Shown here piece by piece: positions 60,785-64,000 of a stretch of 64,000 nt of DNA. Source of the stretch: Solirubrobacterales bacterium (GTDB taxonomy: Bacteria > Actinomycetota > Thermoleophilia > Solirubrobacterales > Solirubrobacteraceae); NCBI GenBank assembly GCA_027451345.1, contig DAIDJO010000026.1, positions 1 to 64,000 on the forward strand, read 5' to 3'. The notes below the pieces were generated by a model. The model was not told the origin of the DNA. It saw nothing but the letters and a program-made list of their open reading frames with translations, and searched no databases. The translations under genes and the position numbers were made by a program. The stretch's first letter is position 1; each line of letters begins with the position of its first letter.

Positions 60785-62953
60785 TCAGGGTGCGCCCGTG
60801 TAGGGCCCGCGCACGTACTCGGCGATCATCCTGGTCGCGGCGAACCTCGGCCCGAGCGTCCGCATCGAACGACGCATGCGATCGAGCCAGGCGGGCGGCC
60901 GACCGTCCGCGTCGCGGGTGTAGAACGCGGGCAGCACCTCCTCGAGCAGGAGGCGCTCGAGCTGGTCGGAGTGCCGGGCATCCTGCGCGGCCGGATCGCT
61001 GTCGACCTCTCCGTCGATCGCCCAGCCGTTGGTGCCGTCGTAGGCCTCGGCCCACCAGCCGTCGAGCACGCTCAGCTGCAGCCCGCCGTTGACCACCGAC
61101 TTCATCCCGCTCGTCCCGCTGGCCTCGAGCGGCGGGCGCGGGAGGTTCAGCCACAGGTCACAGCCACGCGTGAGGCGTGCCCCCTCGGCCAGATCGTAGT
61201 TGTCGAGGAACACGACGCGCTCGGCCACCTGGCGCGCCCGTTTGAGGCCGAAGACGCGCTGCAACATGCGCTTTGCCTCGTCATCTCGTGGGTGCGCCTT
61301 GCCCGCGAGGACGATCTGGGCGGGCCGCGCGTCGGAGAGCAGGGCGAGGACGAACTCGGGGTTGCGCGTGAGCAGATCGAGGCGTTTGTAGGTGGCCAGG
61401 CGCCGGGCGAAGCCGATGGTCAGCACGGCCGGATCAAAGGTGCCGGCGGCGGCGGTCGCGTACTCCCGCGGCTCGCCCCGCTCGAGCCGCTGATCGAGGC
61501 TGCGGCCCCTCAGGTGCGCGACGAGCTCCGCCCGCTGCGCGCACCGAGCTCGCCAGAGCGCCTCATCGGAGATCCGGTCGACCGCCTCCCAGGCGGCGGT
61601 GGGATCCGAGGCGAACAGCCAGCCCTCGCCGAGTTGCTCGTCGAAGAGGCGCCGAACGGGGGCGCCGATCCAGGTGGGGACGTGCACCCCATTGGTGACG
61701 TGGCCGATCGGCACCTCGTCAACCTCCCGATCGGACCAGAGCTCGCGCCACATCTCGCGCGCAACCTCACCGTGACGGCGCGAGACGCCGCCGGCCGAGC
61801 GACTGAGCCGCAGCGCCGCCTGGGTGATCCCGAAGGGCTCCTCCGCGTTGTCGGCGTCGGTCCGTCCGAAGCGGATCAGCCCCTCCGGCTCGAGGCCGAG
61901 CTCATCCAGGAGGCCGCTCACCACCGCGAGCACCTGCTCGGCCGGGTACGTGTCGTTCCCGGCGGGGACCGGCGTGTGGGTGGTGAAGACGGTGCGCGCC
62001 CGGGCCGCTTCGATCGCCTGCCCCTGTCCACCGTGCTCGGAGGCGAGATCGGCGGCGAGCTGCAGCGGGGCGAGCACGGCGTGACCCTCGTTGAGATGGA
62101 ACACGCCGGGAGTGATGCCGAGCGCGGCGAGCGCCCGGACGCTCCCGGCGCCGAGCAGGGCGTACTGCGAGAGGCGGGTATCGGAGTCGCCGTCGTAGAG
62201 CCGAGCGGTGACCCAGTGCTGCAGCGGAGCGTTCTCCGGCAGCTCGGTGTCGAGCAGGAACAGCGGTACGCGCCCGACCTCGACCCGCCAGATCGCCGCG
62301 GTCACCGATTCGCCGGCGATCGGGATCGTGATCGTCAGGGGATCGCCGCCGGGGCCGGTCACCCGCACGCCGGGGACGAGGTCGGGATCGATCATCGTCC
62401 AGTGTTCGTGCTGCATCCCTCCGGCGTCGATGCGCTGGCGGAAGTACCCCCGGCGGTACATCAGGCCGACCGCGACCATCGGCAGCGCCCGGTCCGAGGC
62501 CTCCTTGAGGATGTCTCCGGCGAGCGCGCCCAGGCCACCCGAGTAGATCGGCAACGACACGTGGATGCCGAACTCCGCACACAGGAAGGCGACCGGTCGG
62601 CGCGGACCGAGTCCGGCGCCCACCGCCGGCGGACGATCGAGATCCGCCTGGATCTCGCTCCACAGCCGGGCCGCGCAGGCGACGAGGTCGGGATCGGTCG
62701 CCGCGGCCTCCAGGGAGGAGGCGGACGCCGTGGTGAGAAGCGCCACCGGGTTGTGCTCGAGCCGCGCCCACCGTTCCGGATCGACGCGCTCGAAGCAGTC
62801 GGCCCCGCCCGGCGTCCACGACCAGCGGTAGTTGTAGGCGGCGTGAGCGAGCGGCCGCAGCGGCTCCGGCAGGCGCGCGGCGAGCGCCTCGGCGGCGCGC
62901 CGCCGGTCCGCCTCTCCATCGCGGTGTGGGCCGTCAGCGATCACTGAGAGCAT
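60785..62953 (-). CDS. glgP: Alpha-glucan (glycogen) phosphorylase, GT35 short form
   Basis: VAFLCAEFGIHVSLPIYSGGLGALAGDILKEASD, GYFRQ, VFTTHTPVPAGNDTY, ASGTSGMKSVVNGGLQLSVLDGWW. Confidence 0.92.
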   Translation of the reverse strand: MLSVIADGPHRDGEADRRRAAEALAARLPEPLRPLAHAAYNYRWSWTPGGADCFERVDPERWARLEHNPVALLTTASASSLEAAATDPDLVACAARLWSEIQADLDRPPAVGAGLGPRRPVAFLCAEFGIHVSLPIYSGGLGALAGDILKEASDRALPMVAVGLMYRRGYFRQRIDAGGMQHEHWTMIDPDLVPGVRVTGPGGDPLTITIPIAGESVTAAIWRVEVGRVPLFLLDTELPENAPLQHWVTARLYDGDSDTRLSQYALLGAGSVRALAALGITPGVFHLNEGHAVLAPLQLAADLASEHGGQGQAIEAARARTVFTTHTPVPAGNDTYPAEQVLAVVSGLLDELGLEPEGLIRFGRTDADNAEEPFGITQAALRLSRSAGGVSRRHGEVAREMWRELWSDREVDEVPIGHVTNGVHVPTWIGAPVRRLFDEQLGEGWLFASDPTAAWEAVDRISDEALWRARCAQRAELVAHLRGRSLDQRLERGEPREYATAAAGTFDPAVLTIGFARRLATYKRLDLLTRNPEFVLALLSDARPAQIVLAGKAHPRDDEAKRMLQRVFGLKRARQVAERVVFLDNYDLAEGARLTRGCDLWLNLPRPPLEASGTSGMKSVVNGGLQLSVLDGWWAEAYDGTNGWAIDGEVDSDPAAQDARHSDQLERLLLEEVLPAFYTRDADGRPPAWLDRMRRSMRTLGPRFAATRMIAEYVRGPYTGAP

Positions 62954-63057
62954 CTAAGCGAATCGGCGCCGACGGTGCGGCCACCGGGTGACCGCCCGCC
63001 GCGGCCGCGAGCGGGGCCGCGCGGTCCGTTGCGCAGGTATTTGCGAGGTGCCACGCT

Positions 63058-63387
63058 ATGCGCGTGCCGACGGACCCCCCATCCATCCTGGAGATCCACG
63101 AGACGCTCGAGCCGGCGGGCGTGCGGCTGCGACTGTCGGGCGAGCTCGACGTGGCGGTCGTCGGGAGGCTCCACGATCGGCTGAAGTCGCTCGCACGAAC
63201 CGGAGAATCGGTGCAGCTCGACCTCTCCGATCTCTCGTTCATCGACAGCTCGGGGTTGAACCTGATCATCACCGCGTTTCGAGAGGCCCAGCGCGACGGG
63301 TGGGAGCTGCACGTCGAGCCGAATCTGAGTCCGCCCGTGCGCAAGGTGGTGATGATGATGGGCCTGGACGAGGTGTTCTGGCCCTGA
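63058..63387 (+). CDS. STAS-domain anti-sigma factor antagonist
   Basis: LSGELDVAVVGRLHDRL...LDLSDLSFIDSSGLNLIITAF with the phosphorylatable Ser context. Confidence 0.87.
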   Translation: MRVPTDPPSILEIHETLEPAGVRLRLSGELDVAVVGRLHDRLKSLARTGESVQLDLSDLSFIDSSGLNLIITAFREAQRDGWELHVEPNLSPPVRKVVMMMGLDEVFWP

Positions 63388-63530
63388 GCCCACCCCGAGC
63401 GACGGCTCATGGCGCCGCGTCGGACCGCCCTCGGGACCGCGTCCATCCCGCGTTCCAGCCCCGCATACTTTTCCGCCACCGGGCTAGGAGTCATGCAACG
63501 GAGCAGCCACACGAGGCCAGGGGGACACCG

Positions 63531-64000
63531 TTGTTGGTTTGTGAGCACCTCGTTCAGTTCTACGACACCGAAGATGAGCTCGTCGATGCGGTGGTGCCCT
63601 ACCTGGCCACGGGCCTGGCGGCGGGCGATGCGGTGCTCGTGATCGCCACCGAGTCGCACCAGCGGATCTTCGAGCGCCGTCTCGACGCGCTGGGGGTCGA
63701 CGTCGCGGCGAGGAGCGGCGCCGCCGGCCGCTACGTGACGGTCGACGCGACCGAGCTCCTCCGCTACCTGCGGCCCGAGGACCGGGGCGAGCCGTGTCCG
63801 CAGGACGTCGATGACAGCGTCGGGCGGCTCATCCGGCGACTCACCGCCGACCGCACGCTCCGCGTCTACAGCGAGATGATCGCCCTGCTCTGGAACGCCG
63901 GCGAGGTGGCGGACGCCGTGGCGCTCGAGGAACTGTGGCGGCGGCTGCAGGAGCGCGAGCGCTTCACCCTCTTCTGCGGCTACCCCGGGCCGCCCTCGCC
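63531..64000 (+). CDS. MEDS-domain sensory protein, truncated by window edge
   Basis: Open frame from TTG (63531/63534): LVCEHLVQFYDTEDELVDAVVPYLATGLAAGDAVLVIATESHQRIFERRL...YSEMIALLWNAGEVADAVALEELWRRLQ. Not in the ORF track. Confidence 0.75.
   Translation, partial: MLVCEHLVQFYDTEDELVDAVVPYLATGLAAGDAVLVIATESHQRIFERRLDALGVDVAARSGAAGRYVTVDATELLRYLRPEDRGEPCPQDVDDSVGRLIRRLTADRTLRVYSEMIALLWNAGEVADAVALEELWRRLQERERFTLFCGYPGPPS

Noticed and set aside
60521-62947. 808-aa plus-strand ORF antisense to glgP
   Set aside because: Shadow ORF; minus strand is unambiguous alpha-glucan phosphorylase.

Overview
Window from a high-GC bacterial chromosome. Gene content and codon bias suggest an actinobacterium, possibly a Solirubrobacterales/Thermoleophilia-like lineage (inference only). 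It is densely coding, with no transposase, integrase, prophage or CRISPR array seen. Main blocks, in order: partial pabB; a rearranged kdp potassium locus with a split KdpD (histidine kinase - kdpE - two microproteins - kdpA - kdpC - kdpB - KdpD sensor domain - USP); divergent MFS/TetR with three palindromic operators; GNAT; GGDEF-EAL and EAL/HDOD signalling proteins; MarR/MFS pair; oligopeptide ABC operon followed by agmatine deiminase and N-carbamoylputrescine amidase; methylmalonate-semialdehyde dehydrogenase; PHP-GT4 fusion and GH31; an ArsR-methyltransferase/metF/split-metH operon; YceH; ferritin-like-VIT1 protein; truncated haemoglobin; a ferric-reductase/FMN-binding/ApbE/two-component operon; xylAB; ClC channel; MarR; cytochrome b plus MsrP-like molybdoenzyme; two tRNA-Ala genes flanking a disordered-protein gene; an L-fucose-type oxidative catabolic cluster with a GntR regulator; alpha-glucan phosphorylase; STAS and MEDS proteins. 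Best leads for follow-up: the kdpB/kdpD junction, the flavin electron-transfer operon with its own two-component system, the ArsR-MT/metF/split-metH operon, and the lineage-type disordered protein between the tRNA-Ala genes. All product calls are from reading motifs in translations; no database search was run.
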